DNA from: Bosea sp. 29B
GTDB taxonomy: Bacteria; Pseudomonadota; Alphaproteobacteria; Rhizobiales; Beijerinckiaceae
Assembly (NCBI RefSeq): GCF_902506165.1
Contig: NZ_LR733817.1
Coordinates: 1,100,255 to 1,164,254 of the forward strand
Length of the DNA stretch: 64,000 nucleotides
Reading direction: 5' to 3'
The first letter of the stretch is position 1; every line of letters starts with the position of its first letter. The position numbers and the translations under genes are program-made. Below, piece after piece: positions 8,370-17,077 of the stretch. The notes beneath the pieces were generated by a model that saw only the letters and a list, made by a program, of their open reading frames with translations, searched no databases and was not told where the DNA came from.

Positions 8370-9964
8370 TGCAGCCGCTCGCGCTGCCCGCGCTGGTCGG
8401 GCCGGACGGACAGACGCCATTGCGCGCCGCGGCGGCGGCGTCAGCCTATCGCGCTGCCGATCTGCGGTCGCAGGACCTGGCGAACTGGCGCCCGCCGACC
8501 CTCTCCGGCGATGGCGCCGTGCTGCGCGACCGTCGGCTGGTTGCTGACCGTGCCGAAGATCTAGGTCGCAACAACCCGATCGCGGTCGCAGCGCTCACCC
8601 GCATGGTCGACATGATCGTCGGCGCAGGCCTGCGCTTTTCGTCGAAACCCCATGCCGACACGCTCGGCATCACCCGCGAGCAGGCGCAGGATCTCGGCAA
8701 ACAGATCGAGCGCGAGCTCGCCCGCCACTACAACGACCCGCGCAAGCGCGCCGATGCGCAGCGCAAGGTCTCGACCAATGGCCTCTATCGGCTGCTGGCG
8801 CGCAGCGTCTGCAAGCTCAATGAAGCTTGCGTCGTCTCGACCTGGCGCGAAGGCCAAGGCCCCTACGAGACGGCCTTCCTCGCGGTCGACCCCGAACGCT
8901 TAAGCAATCCGGTCGGGCGGCGCGACGATCACACCCTCCGCGGCGGCGTCGCGATCGACCGTTATGGCGCGCCAACCGGTTACTACATCCGCAATCGCCA
9001 CCCCGGCGACGGCTTCGGCTATTCGCCGGCGAGCTGGGAACTGGTGCCCCGCGAAATGGCCCATGGCCGCCCGGTGTTCATGCACGTTTTCGAGCCGGAG
9101 CGCGAAGATCAGAACCGCCCGATCTCCCCCTTCGCGCCGATGATTTCGCGCCTCCGCATGGTCGATCGCTGGTCTGAGCTGGAGATCGCCGCCGCGGCGG
9201 TCAACGCGTTGCACGCCGCCTTCATCGAGTCGAACATGCCTTTCGCCGAAGTCGCGGCGTCGATGGATCCGCAGTCGGTGGTCGATGCCGGCAACACCTA
9301 TAACGACCGGCGGATCGACTACTACTTGGGAAACCCGGTCAAGATCGGCGGAACCCGGATCCCGGTACTGCCGGTCGGCGACAAGATCACGATGAATGGC
9401 ACGCCGCGACAGACGGCGGCGATGCGCGACTTTCACGACGTGTTCGTCGACCATATCGGCGCCGCCTCTGGCATGTCGCGCCAGCAGATCCTGCTGAATT
9501 TCGAGCGGATGAACTACTCGAATTCACGCAGCCTGATGAATGAGACCTGGCGCGGGGTCCGCCGCAAGGTCGCACAGTTCATCGAGCAGGGACCGATTCC
9601 GATGGCGCTCTGCGTGATCGAGGAAGGCGTCGACAAGGGTTACATCCGCCAGCCTAAGGGCTGCCGGCTGCTTTGGGACGAGCCGGCCGCCTGGCTCTCC
9701 GGCCGCTGGATTGGGCCGGGGCGCGGCTATGTCGATCCGGTCAAGGAAGCGGAATCCGCCGCGCTCCGCATGGAGACGATGGTCTCGACGCTCGAGATGG
9801 AATGCGCCGAGCAGGGCCTCGATTACGAGGAGGTGCTCGACCAGATCGCCCGCGAAGAGCAGGAGCTTGTCGACCGCAAGCTCACCCGCGCCACGGTGAT
9901 CCAGCGTGTCGCGGCACGCTCCGCCCAGCCGCAGCCGGATCTTGCCGAGAGCGAGGCGCCATGA
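8369..9964 (+). CDS. Portal protein, lambda gpB family
   Basis: The dodecameric portal through which DNA enters and leaves the head. At 531 residues the length is right. Family-typical segments are AYRAADLRSQDLANWRPP at the N-terminus, NNPIAVAALTRMVDMIVGAG near residues 68-87, and a C-terminal SGMSRQQILLNFERMNYSNS where lambda-like portals have the same SY/NYS motif. The last 60 residues are charged and probably form the crown. It is translationally coupled on both sides: its start overlaps the gpW stop and its stop overlaps the protease start (ATGA). Confidence 0.93.
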   Translation: MQPLALPALVGPDGQTPLRAAAAASAYRAADLRSQDLANWRPPTLSGDGAVLRDRRLVADRAEDLGRNNPIAVAALTRMVDMIVGAGLRFSSKPHADTLGITREQAQDLGKQIERELARHYNDPRKRADAQRKVSTNGLYRLLARSVCKLNEACVVSTWREGQGPYETAFLAVDPERLSNPVGRRDDHTLRGGVAIDRYGAPTGYYIRNRHPGDGFGYSPASWELVPREMAHGRPVFMHVFEPEREDQNRPISPFAPMISRLRMVDRWSELEIAAAAVNALHAAFIESNMPFAEVAASMDPQSVVDAGNTYNDRRIDYYLGNPVKIGGTRIPVLPVGDKITMNGTPRQTAAMRDFHDVFVDHIGAASGMSRQQILLNFERMNYSNSRSLMNETWRGVRRKVAQFIEQGPIPMALCVIEEGVDKGYIRQPKGCRLLWDEPAAWLSGRWIGPGRGYVDPVKEAESAALRMETMVSTLEMECAEQGLDYEEVLDQIAREEQELVDRKLTRATVIQRVAARSAQPQPDLAESEAP

Positions 9965-10854
9965 GCCTGTTCCTGTCCCGCGTCGCCGCCGAGCTGCTGA
10001 ACACGCCGCTCGCGATCGACGGTGCCCGCGCGCACATCATGTTGCAGTCGCTCGGCCCGCGCCTGTTCGGGAAGCCCGTCGTCATCGCGGGCCAGGCCGA
10101 TCTGGAACAGCGCGCCGGCCTATTGCCGCAGCGGCTCGACGTCCGCCTGCAGCGCGAGGGGCGCAACGCTTTCCCAGCGGTCGACGGCGTCGCCGTCATC
10201 GAGATCGAGGGCGCGCTCGTCCATAAGGGCAGCTGGATTGGCATGGATTGCGGCGAAACCTCCTATGAAGGGTTGCGCACGCAGATCGCCCGCGCCCGTC
10301 GCGACCACTCGGTCAAGGCCGCCGTACTCGAGGTCGATTCCCCCGGCGGCGCCGTCTCCGGCGTCTTCGAGACGGCGGCAGATATCGCCCGCCTGTCGGC
10401 GGAGAAGCCGACCATGGCAATCCTGACCAGCAGCGCCTGCTCGGCGGCCTATCTGCTGGCGAGCCAAGCGCGCCGCATTGTCATGCCCGAATTCGGCTTT
10501 GCCGGCTCGATCGGCGCCGTCGTGATGCATGTCGACTATTCGGCGATGCTGGATGAGGCCGGCGTGAAGGTCACGCTGATCTCGTCGGGTGCGCACAAGG
10601 TCGATGGCAACCCGTTCGCGGCGCTCTCGACCGATGTCGCCGACAGGATCCGCGCCGATCTCGACCAGGTCCGCACGCGTTTTGCGGAAGTCGTCGCCGG
10701 CGGGCGCCGCAAGGCCCTGACCGCCAAGGCCGCCATGGCGACCGAGGCGCAGGTCTTCTCCGGCCGCGAGGCCGTCACGCTCGGGCTCGCCGACGCGATC
10801 GGCGATCCGCTCGAGGCCTTCGCCGCCTTCCGGGCGGAAGTCAGCCGGCTCTGA
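9961..10854 (+). CDS. Head maturation protease, S49/SppA family (gpC-like)
   Basis: This serine protease clears the scaffold and trims the portal during head assembly. The 297-residue protein has the S49 core GVAVIEIEGALVHKGSW, DSPGGAVSG, then the catalytic serine in SSACSAAYLLAS (S161), and the lysine in GAHKVDGNPF (K213), which together make the Ser-Lys dyad. ATG 9961 overlaps the portal TGA. In lambda the C-terminal part of gpC is the scaffold Nu3; here the protease ends soon after the catalytic domain and the scaffold is a separate gene 25 bases downstream. Confidence 0.93.
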   Translation: MSLFLSRVAAELLNTPLAIDGARAHIMLQSLGPRLFGKPVVIAGQADLEQRAGLLPQRLDVRLQREGRNAFPAVDGVAVIEIEGALVHKGSWIGMDCGETSYEGLRTQIARARRDHSVKAAVLEVDSPGGAVSGVFETAADIARLSAEKPTMAILTSSACSAAYLLASQARRIVMPEFGFAGSIGAVVMHVDYSAMLDEAGVKVTLISSGAHKVDGNPFAALSTDVADRIRADLDQVRTRFAEVVAGGRRKALTAKAAMATEAQVFSGREAVTLGLADAIGDPLEAFAAFRAEVSRL

Positions 10855-10879
10855 ACCGGCTTCAAACAGGAGAACAGGA

Positions 10880-11362
10880 ATGTCCCTTCTCACGAACGCT
10901 GCCGTCACGGCGGCGGGTTCCGTCTCGCCCGCAGCTCTCGCGGCGGCGGCGGCCGTGGCCGAGGGCGGCGCTGCCCCGGCCGCGGCGCCTGCTGCTGCAG
11001 CGCCTGCGCCGGCTGCTCCGGCTTCCACCGCTCAGCAGCCGGTCGATCTGAGCGCCGTCCGCGCGGAAGCCCGCGCCGCCGAGCGCGACCGGATCAAGGC
11101 GATCGTCACCCATCCGGAGGCCGAAGGCCGCGCCGCGATGGCGCAACACCTCGCCTTCAGCACTGACCTTGCCGCCGACACCGCCGGCGGCCTGCTGGCC
11201 ACCGCCCCCAAAGCGGAGGCCGCCCCTGTTCGCACCCTGACCGGCGCGAACGTGCCGCAGCCGAACATCGCGCCGCAGGGCGGCGGCAATGAGCATGGTG
11301 ACGCTAAGGCCGGCTTGTCCGCAGCGGTGCAGGCGCAGGTCAAAGCCAACAAGCGCACCTGA
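10880..11362 (+). CDS. Probable scaffold protein (Nu3-like), separate from the protease
   Basis: A 160-residue protein with a low-complexity Ala/Pro linker (residues 27-52) and a helical segment, RAEARAAERDRIKAIVTHPE, continuing to AAMAQHLAFSTDLAADTA. The same helical segment is often found at the C-terminus of phage S49 proteases, where it forms the internal scaffold. Its place between the protease and the decoration protein equals that of nu3. A good AGGAG ribosome site precedes ATG 10880. The role is inferred from position and the helical segment. Confidence 0.7.
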   Translation: MSLLTNAAVTAAGSVSPAALAAAAAVAEGGAAPAAAPAAAAPAPAAPASTAQQPVDLSAVRAEARAAERDRIKAIVTHPEAEGRAAMAQHLAFSTDLAADTAGGLLATAPKAEAAPVRTLTGANVPQPNIAPQGGGNEHGDAKAGLSAAVQAQVKANKRT

Positions 11363-11399
11363 CAACCAGTTCACCCATCCCTGAATCAGGAGCCCGACC

Positions 11400-12077
11400 A
11401 TGTACATTCCCGGCAGCACCGTCGAGAGGCCGCTGACCTTCGGCGAAGTCTTCTATCAGGAGCTCGACCCCGGCTTCTCGCGTGAGACCGCCGTCATTTC
11501 GTCGGGCTCCGGCATCTGCAAGATCGGCCTAGTGCTGGGCCAGATCATGCGCGGCGCCCTTGCGGCGGCAAAGACCGATGTCGCCGGAGCCGGCAAGGGC
11601 GTCCTCACCCTCGCGAACCCGGCCTTCGCGCCTGGCGCGGAGGTCGGAAAGTATCCGATCGTTTTCATCGAGCCGGCCGCCAATGCCGGTACCTTCGAGG
11701 TGCTCCGCCCTGACGGTACCCTCGATGGAACCGGCAATGTCGGCGTCGCCTATGACGGCTCGGTCAAGTTCACCTTCGCGGACGGTGCAACGGACTTCGT
11801 CGCGGGCGATACCGGCGCGATCACGCTGACCGCCTCTGACGGCAGCTTCGAGTATGTGCCGCACGACCCTGCGGCGGTCGATGGCTCGCAGTATGCCATC
11901 GCCGTCCTCGGCGACACCGTCGATGCTACCAGCGTCGACCGGAAGGCGCTGATCGTGCGCCGCATGGCGCTGGTTCGCTCCTCGCGGCTGATCTTCAAGG
12001 CTGGCATCTCGGCCGCCGACAAGGCCCGCGCCCTGGCGACGCTCTCCAGTCAGCTGATCCTCGCCCGCGACGTCTGA
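11400..12077 (+). CDS. Head decoration protein, gpD-like
   Basis: This protein trimerises on the expanded capsid and stabilises it. The 225-residue protein starts with RPLTFGEVFYQELDPGFSRE and has GICKIGLVLGQIMRG near residues 39-53, both typical of the family. The C-terminus carries RKALIVRRMALVRSSRLIF. It is twice the length of lambda gpD because residues 75-150 form an added beta-rich region (PDGTLDGTGNVGVAYDGSVK), probably surface exposed. It lies directly before the major capsid gene, as in lambda. Confidence 0.85.
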   Translation: MYIPGSTVERPLTFGEVFYQELDPGFSRETAVISSGSGICKIGLVLGQIMRGALAAAKTDVAGAGKGVLTLANPAFAPGAEVGKYPIVFIEPAANAGTFEVLRPDGTLDGTGNVGVAYDGSVKFTFADGATDFVAGDTGAITLTASDGSFEYVPHDPAAVDGSQYAIAVLGDTVDATSVDRKALIVRRMALVRSSRLIFKAGISAADKARALATLSSQLILARDV

Positions 12078-12096
12078 CCCGTTTCATCCCGCAACA

Positions 12097-12112
12097 GCCC
12101 GCGGTCGCGGGC
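12097..12112 (+). other. Short perfect hairpin before the major capsid gene
   Basis: GCCCGCG (12097-12103) and CGCGGGC (12106-12112) form a 7-bp stem in the 52-base gap before the capsid start at 12130. No T-run follows, so it is not a standard terminator. It could protect or process the highly expressed capsid message. Confidence 0.35.
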
Positions 12113-12129
12113 CTTCTAGGACGCCCGCC

Positions 12130-13152
12130 ATGGAATTCGTCTTTCCGTACGACAGCATCACACTGACCAACGAGGTCAACACCATCCCGAACCAGTACGG
12201 GCTGATGGAGGCGCTGAACCTCTTTCCGTCCGAGCCGATCTCGACCACGACGGTTCTGGTGACTTTCGCCGACAACAAGCTGCGCGTGCTGCCGGAGAAG
12301 GCGCGCGGCGACAAGGGCACGCCCGGCCAGACCGGAGAGAACAAGGGTATCCCGCTGCAGATCCCACACTTTCCGGCGATCGACAACATCGGCCCCGCCG
12401 ATATCCAGAACAAGGCGATGATCGTCGATGGCCGCCCCGTGCCGATGACCATGGCTGCGGCGACGGCGAAGCTCCTGATGCTGATCCGCCGCAAGCACGC
12501 CATCACGCGCGAATATTTGCGGGTGAACGCCTTGAAGGGCATCGTCAAGGACGGTGACGGCACGACGCTCGCCGACTTCTTTCAGCTCTTCAATATCGTT
12601 CCTCAGCAGGTCGATCTGGTGCTCGGCACTGCGGGCACGAATATCATCGACAAGGTCGAGGAGATCTATGACAAGGTTCACGCTGGCGTCGTTGGCGATA
12701 CCGTGTCGAGCGTCGAGGTTGTGATCGGTTCGACCCTGTTCAGTAAGTTCGTCCAGCATGCCAAGGTCGAAAAGTACTGGCTCAACTATCAGGCGGCGCA
12801 GGGTCTCGCCAACATGCAGCGCCATGGCCAGGGCAATGACCATGGCCGGACGTTCGAATTCGGCAACGTCTTCTTCCGCGAATACAAGGGGCAGGTGCCC
12901 CTGAAGGCTGGCAACGAATATCTTGTCGACCCGGTCAAAGGCCACGCCTATCCGGCCGGTACCAGTGAGACCTTCGCGACCTATGACGGCCCGCCCCACC
13001 ACATGGATCGCGTCAACACGCCCGGCGAAGAGATCTTCATCAGCGAGAAGATCCTCGACCATGGCGAGGGCGTCGAGACCAAGAGCCAGAGCAACCCGCT
13101 GCCGGTCTGCAAGCGGCCGAAGGCGCTGGTCGAGGTGATCAGCTCGAACTGA
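12130..13152 (+). CDS. Major capsid protein, gpE family
   Basis: The main shell protein. The 340-residue length and the order after gpD match lambda gpE. The N-terminus (MEFVFPYDSITLTNEVNTIP, then YGLMEALNLFPSEPISTTTV) is the usual start of the family, followed by KGTPGQ and PHFPAIDNIGPADIQNK. The C-terminus has GEEIFISEKILDHGEGVE, near where HK97-fold proteins of this type form the A domain. No N-terminal delta domain is evident, which agrees with a separate scaffold gene. Confidence 0.95.
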   Translation: MEFVFPYDSITLTNEVNTIPNQYGLMEALNLFPSEPISTTTVLVTFADNKLRVLPEKARGDKGTPGQTGENKGIPLQIPHFPAIDNIGPADIQNKAMIVDGRPVPMTMAAATAKLLMLIRRKHAITREYLRVNALKGIVKDGDGTTLADFFQLFNIVPQQVDLVLGTAGTNIIDKVEEIYDKVHAGVVGDTVSSVEVVIGSTLFSKFVQHAKVEKYWLNYQAAQGLANMQRHGQGNDHGRTFEFGNVFFREYKGQVPLKAGNEYLVDPVKGHAYPAGTSETFATYDGPPHHMDRVNTPGEEIFISEKILDHGEGVETKSQSNPLPVCKRPKALVEVISSN

Positions 13153-13162
13153 TCGCTGAACC

Positions 13163-13576
13163 GTGACGGCTTTTTCCGATGCCATCGGGCGGTCGCGCGC
13201 TGCGGCCGCCCGCGCCACCGGCGCTACCTGGCGCGTGCTGCCGCGCAAGGTGAAGCGCGCCGGCGACCGACCGGAGCCGGATCCATCGCGGCCGGAATTC
13301 GAGGTGCAGGCGCATTTGTTCGCGCCCGACAAGCTCGACGGCAAGGTCTCGGACACCACCGCTTTCGAGACGGCGCGCTCGCCCGGCATCGTCGGCGACG
13401 CTCTCGCCCTTGTCGTCTGGTCGGTGCCGACGGGCTGCCGAATCCAGCAGGACGACGTCGTGCAGGAAACGCTGCCGGCGCCCGCCGTGGGTCGAAAATT
13501 CCGCATCGAGAAGCCGCCGGGCGGCGACGCGACCGGACATATCCGGCTCGACCTGAAAGCCCTCGGCGAAGGCTAG
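13163..13576 (+). CDS. Probable head-tail connector, gpFII-like
   Basis: A 137-residue protein starting with GTG 10 bases after the capsid gene. The layout, a helical N-terminus (FSDAIGRSRAAAARATG) followed by beta strands with IVGDALALVVWSVPTGCRIQQDD and a final GRKFRIEKPPGGDATGHIRLDL, resembles lambda gpFII, which joins head and tail. Similarity in detail is low, so the call depends on order and fold pattern. A neck protein of another family is the main alternative. Confidence 0.5.
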   Translation: MTAFSDAIGRSRAAAARATGATWRVLPRKVKRAGDRPEPDPSRPEFEVQAHLFAPDKLDGKVSDTTAFETARSPGIVGDALALVVWSVPTGCRIQQDDVVQETLPAPAVGRKFRIEKPPGGDATGHIRLDLKALGEG

Positions 13577-13582
13577 GCGCAG

Positions 13583-14389
13583 ATGCATCTGTCCATCATG
13601 GCACTCCGCCTTGCGGTCAAGGCGGCGCTCGCCCCGTATTGGCCGGACGGCGCCACCGTAAGCTGGCCGACCATCGCGGCCGACCGCTTCTTCGATTCCC
13701 GCTTCGACCAGATCGACGGCCGCGGCGGCGAGCGCACGCCGCTCGTCGTCTTCGCTGCCGAGGCGACCGAGGGCGATGCCTTTTCTGGCCAGAACGGCGC
13801 CCATGCCGAGCGCGGGTTCGACCTGACGGCCCGGCTGGTGATCTCGGCGCAGATCACCTCGCGCCAGAAGTTCACGGATCCTGAGACCGAGCAGGAGTTC
13901 GACGCCGAAGCCGCTGACCTGCTCGACCAGGAAATGGCCGACCATCTCGCCCTGCTGCAGGATCAGATCTGGCTGGTGATCGAAGCCGACCCTCTGGTGC
14001 GCAAGTTGCGGCGCCGGATCGTCAAGCTCGATGCCGAGCCCTACCCGTCGACCGAGACCGGCGAGAAACTCGCGGTGCTCGCGACCTCTTACTTCGTCGC
14101 GCCGCTCGACGATGGCGAGAAGGCGCTGCAGCTCGTCGTCGACGGCCTGCCGGCGGCATCTCCCGAGCGCAAGCGCGCCGAGTTCGCCCTGGGGGGCCTC
14201 GCATCGACCCGCGCCTTCCTCGCTGCGGCCGTGCAGCGCCGCAGCGGCTTTGCGCCCGGGCCCTTCTCCGCCGGCCTGGTCGCTCAGGGCGTCTCGCAGG
14301 TCACCCCAGCACCTGGCCCATCGACCCCGCCGGAGCCGCCGGCGGATCGCCTTTCCGTCACGCTCGATCCGAAGGAGCCCTTGCCATGA
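13583..14389 (+). CDS. Phage neck or tail protein of uncertain role
   Basis: A 268-residue protein between the connector and the DUF2635 gene, where contractile phages place the tail terminator or neck proteins. N-terminal residues 1-140 look like a compact alpha/beta domain (IMALRLAVKAALAPYWPDGATVSWP, and a strand RGFDLTARLVISAQITSRQKF). The last 60 residues are low complexity and Pro-rich (TPAPGPSTPPEPPADRL). Its stop overlaps the next start (ATGA). No family is recognised with confidence; a tail terminator is plausible from position. Confidence 0.5.
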   Translation: MHLSIMALRLAVKAALAPYWPDGATVSWPTIAADRFFDSRFDQIDGRGGERTPLVVFAAEATEGDAFSGQNGAHAERGFDLTARLVISAQITSRQKFTDPETEQEFDAEAADLLDQEMADHLALLQDQIWLVIEADPLVRKLRRRIVKLDAEPYPSTETGEKLAVLATSYFVAPLDDGEKALQLVVDGLPAASPERKRAEFALGGLASTRAFLAAAVQRRSGFAPGPFSAGLVAQGVSQVTPAPGPSTPPEPPADRLSVTLDPKEPLP

Positions 14390-14679
14390 CCGAGCAGACC
14401 CCGGCCACCCCGCCGGAATTCGTCGACGTCTACCCCACCGAGGGCCGCCGCGTGCGCATCGAGACCGGCGAGCTGCTGCCGTTCGGCCATGTGCTGCGCG
14501 GCGTCAGGCGCTCGATCCATCTGTTGCGCCTGGAGCGCGACGGTGACGTCGCGCTGAAGCCGCATCAGCCGGAGCCGGCCGATGTCTTCGCGCCGTCCGG
14601 CGCGCCGGCGAGCGACCTGCCGGCAGCCGATCCGCAGCCGACCGCCGACGCGGGCGGATCGAAGCCCCGCAAGAGCTGA
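14386..14679 (+). CDS. DUF2635 protein, Mu gp38-like
   Basis: A 97-residue protein with the DUF2635 pattern: VYPTEGRRVRIETGELLPFG, then a hydrophobic segment and RLERDGDVALKP. In Mu-like phages this small gene always lies just before the sheath gene, as here. Its function is unknown. The C-terminal 40 residues are Pro/Ala-rich. ATG 14386 overlaps the previous stop. Confidence 0.8.
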   Translation: MTEQTPATPPEFVDVYPTEGRRVRIETGELLPFGHVLRGVRRSIHLLRLERDGDVALKPHQPEPADVFAPSGAPASDLPAADPQPTADAGGSKPRKS

Positions 14680-14726
14680 ACCGCCTTCCCGCAATCGGCC
14701 CCGCGCCGTTCTGAGGCTGACCACCC

Positions 14727-16238
14727 ATGACCATTTCCTTCGACCAGATCGGCCCCGTCCGCACCCCGGGCTATCGCAATGAGTTCTCGCTGGGCCGGCC
14801 GCCCTTCGCGCAGGGCATGCAGGTCCTGATCCCGGGCCCGGTCGCTGCCGGATCGACCGTCCCGCTCGGCGTTTCGCAGCGCATTCGTGACGACCTCGAA
14901 ACCGCCTATGGCCCGGGCTCCCTGCTCGGCACCATGCTGAACTATGCTCGGCTGGCGCGGCCTTATCTCGACTTTCGGGTGCTGCCGCTCGCCGATACCG
15001 GCACCAAGGCGAAGCTCGACGTTAAGGTCGACACCCTGCCGCCTCCGGGCACCTGGCCGTTCTGGCTGTTCAGCAACAACCGGCGGCGCCAGATCACCGT
15101 GACCGCGGCGGATACCGTCAACACGGTCGCTGCCAAGATCGCCGCGGCGGTCAACCAGCGCGTCACCATCCCCGGCGATTCGAAGTCGCTGGTCGATATG
15201 GCGATCGGCACCGCCGCGACCGATACCGCGACGATCACCGCCCGCAATGGCGGCGCGATGCTGAACAACACGACATGGCTCAGCTTCAAGAGCCGCGGCG
15301 AGACCTCGCCGCTGGCCGCCTGCTGCACCCTGACCTTCACGGCCGGCACCGGCGGGCCCGACATGGCTGCCGCTCTCGCCGGCGTCGGCACCGGCTACTT
15401 CGCCTGGGTGATCTCGGCCTATCGCGATGCGACCTCGCTCACCGCGATCGACGCCTGGCTCGAAGAGCAATGGGGGCCGCTCGCCATGCGCTATGGCTGG
15501 GCTAGCGCCGGCATCATCGGCTCGCAGGCGAGTGTCGCGGCGATCGGCGACGCGATGAACGATCGCAAGCGCGTATTGCCGGCGTTGAAGAGCTCGTCGG
15601 AGCCGGAGCCGATCATGGCCGCCTGCGTCGGGGCGGAACTGGCCTTCGTCTTCGACTTCGCCCGGTCGATCACCGAGGTCCAGATCTTCGCCCGCGGGCT
15701 CACCGGCCGCGAGGTCAAGGGCCTGACCGGACCTTGGGAGAGCGACGACGTCTATTCGGAGCCGCAGCGCAACCTGCTTTATTTCGACGGTATCTCGCCG
15801 CTCGATGCCAAGGAGGGCAAGGTCTATCTGGAGCGCGTCATCACGACGTTCCAGCGCCGCGCCTCGACCGGTCTCGAGGATATCAGCTATCTCGATATCA
15901 ACGGGCCCTGTATCGACGCCTATACGGTGCAGTATCAGCGGCACTATGTCTGGAATACCCATCAGAACACGACGCTGGTCGGCGATCAGGAAGACTTCGC
16001 CGAAGGCCAGACCCGGCCGCAGGATCTGCACAAGACGATCGTCGCCTCCTACACCGATCTGAACCGCCGCGGCCGGATCGTGCAGGACGTGCAGTCCTTC
16101 GAGCAGAACCTGCGCGTCGAGCTGTCGGATGATCCGGTTCGGGCCAATGCCGAGCAGCGCATCTACCGGGCGAACCCCTTCTACATCATGGCGACGAAGT
16201 CGATCGTCGGCGAGCTCGCCCCCGGCGCGCAGGCCTGA
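14727..16238 (+). CDS. Contractile tail sheath protein, Mu gpL-like
   Basis: This protein makes the sheath that contracts to drive the tube into the cell. The 503-residue protein has the sheath layout: an N-terminal tube-contact part (DQIGPVRTPGYRNEF), inserted variable domains around residues 90-200, and the conserved C-terminal part (GLEDISYLDINGPCIDAYTV, later LNRRGRIVQDVQSFEQNLRV) that links subunits. The start follows the DUF2635 stop by 47 bases. It shows that the virion is a myophage. Confidence 0.93.
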   Translation: MTISFDQIGPVRTPGYRNEFSLGRPPFAQGMQVLIPGPVAAGSTVPLGVSQRIRDDLETAYGPGSLLGTMLNYARLARPYLDFRVLPLADTGTKAKLDVKVDTLPPPGTWPFWLFSNNRRRQITVTAADTVNTVAAKIAAAVNQRVTIPGDSKSLVDMAIGTAATDTATITARNGGAMLNNTTWLSFKSRGETSPLAACCTLTFTAGTGGPDMAAALAGVGTGYFAWVISAYRDATSLTAIDAWLEEQWGPLAMRYGWASAGIIGSQASVAAIGDAMNDRKRVLPALKSSSEPEPIMAACVGAELAFVFDFARSITEVQIFARGLTGREVKGLTGPWESDDVYSEPQRNLLYFDGISPLDAKEGKVYLERVITTFQRRASTGLEDISYLDINGPCIDAYTVQYQRHYVWNTHQNTTLVGDQEDFAEGQTRPQDLHKTIVASYTDLNRRGRIVQDVQSFEQNLRVELSDDPVRANAEQRIYRANPFYIMATKSIVGELAPGAQA

Positions 16239-16254
16239 TCCGGCGCGCCACCAC

Positions 16255-16277
16255 GCCCCGGCCGTCGGCCGGGGCGC
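16255..16277 (+). terminator. Hairpin between sheath and tube genes
   Basis: CGCCCCGGCCG (16255-16265) and CGGCCGGGGCG (16267-16277) are perfect complements around a single T, so the effective loop is larger than drawn. CCTCTTATTC follows, a weak T-rich tail. It may partly terminate or set the ratio of sheath to tube messages. Confidence 0.5.
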
Positions 16278-16308
16278 CTCTTATTCAATCTAGCATCAGG
16301 AGCGCACC

Positions 16309-16698
16309 ATGGCCGGCAAGGACTATGGCGACGTCGTGATTTCCGTCCTCTCCGGCCCGCTGGCCGGGCGGACGCTCTCCGCCATGGGCGAGATCAAGAT
16401 CAAGTCCACCGGCTACAAGGTTTCGGCCGAGGTCAGCAGCGACCACCAGGTCATGAACCGCGGCTTCGAGCCGCAGCCGGTGATCGTCTCCTGCGATTTC
16501 GACCGCGGCAGCATCAACTGGAATGCGCTGATCACCGCGCGGTTCGATATGACGTGGACCGAGGTCCTGGCGGGCATGACGCATTTCATGACGCAGGCCG
16601 GCTTCACCGGCGAAGCGCAGGGCTCGATGAAGGACGGCAAGATGACCGGCCTCGAGGTCTCCTGCGCCAAGGCGAATTATCGCCTGCGGAATCAGTGA
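16309..16698 (+). CDS. Tail tube protein, Mu gpM-like
   Basis: The tube is the rigid channel inside the sheath. The 129-residue protein has the short Mu-type tube length, with GYKVSAEVSSDHQVMNRGFE and FDRGSINWNALITARFD in the middle. A strong AGGAG ribosome site lies before ATG 16309. Order (sheath, tube, chaperone, tape measure) is invariant in Mu-like tails and supports the assignment. Confidence 0.88.
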   Translation: MAGKDYGDVVISVLSGPLAGRTLSAMGEIKIKSTGYKVSAEVSSDHQVMNRGFEPQPVIVSCDFDRGSINWNALITARFDMTWTEVLAGMTHFMTQAGFTGEAQGSMKDGKMTGLEVSCAKANYRLRNQ

Positions 16699-16708
16699 GG
16701 GCTAACCG

Positions 16709-17077
16709 ATGGGCTGGACCCTCAAGCTCGACCGCCAGCGCGAATGGCCGGCGAAGACCTTTGTCGACGAGATCGGCTTCAAGGATCCGACACTCTTCCT
16801 GCTGCGGCAGCTGCCGGAGATCGAGCGCATCCGCAACCTGCCGGATCGGTCGAGCCTCTACGAGACGAACTGGCAGGCGGTCTATGACTGGCTGAAGGCG
16901 CTGGTTGAAGTCGAGGCCAATTCCGGCCTGGTCGACATGCTGACCCCGGCGGAGGCCGAGCGCGCCAAGGCGGCGCTTCTCGGTTTTTTCACATCGCCGG
17001 CGGCCGAGACGGCGCCGGCGCCGCCGCCGACGACCTCCTCTTCGGCGCCAGAATCCGCGAAGACCCGGATCGAATGA
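16709..17077 (+). CDS. Tail assembly chaperone, short form (Mu gp41-like)
   Basis: The 122-residue zero-frame product. Such proteins coat the tape measure while the tube assembles and are absent from the finished tail. The helical core is WTLKLDRQREWPAKTFVDEIGF, then RIRNLPDRSSLYETNWQAVYDWLKALVE. The C-terminal 30 residues are low complexity (Ala, Pro, Ser), as in the short forms of other phages. A TTTTTTC run at 16984-16990 allows a -1 shift to a longer form, listed separately. Confidence 0.85.
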   Translation: MGWTLKLDRQREWPAKTFVDEIGFKDPTLFLLRQLPEIERIRNLPDRSSLYETNWQAVYDWLKALVEVEANSGLVDMLTPAEAERAKAALLGFFTSPAAETAPAPPPTTSSSAPESAKTRIE

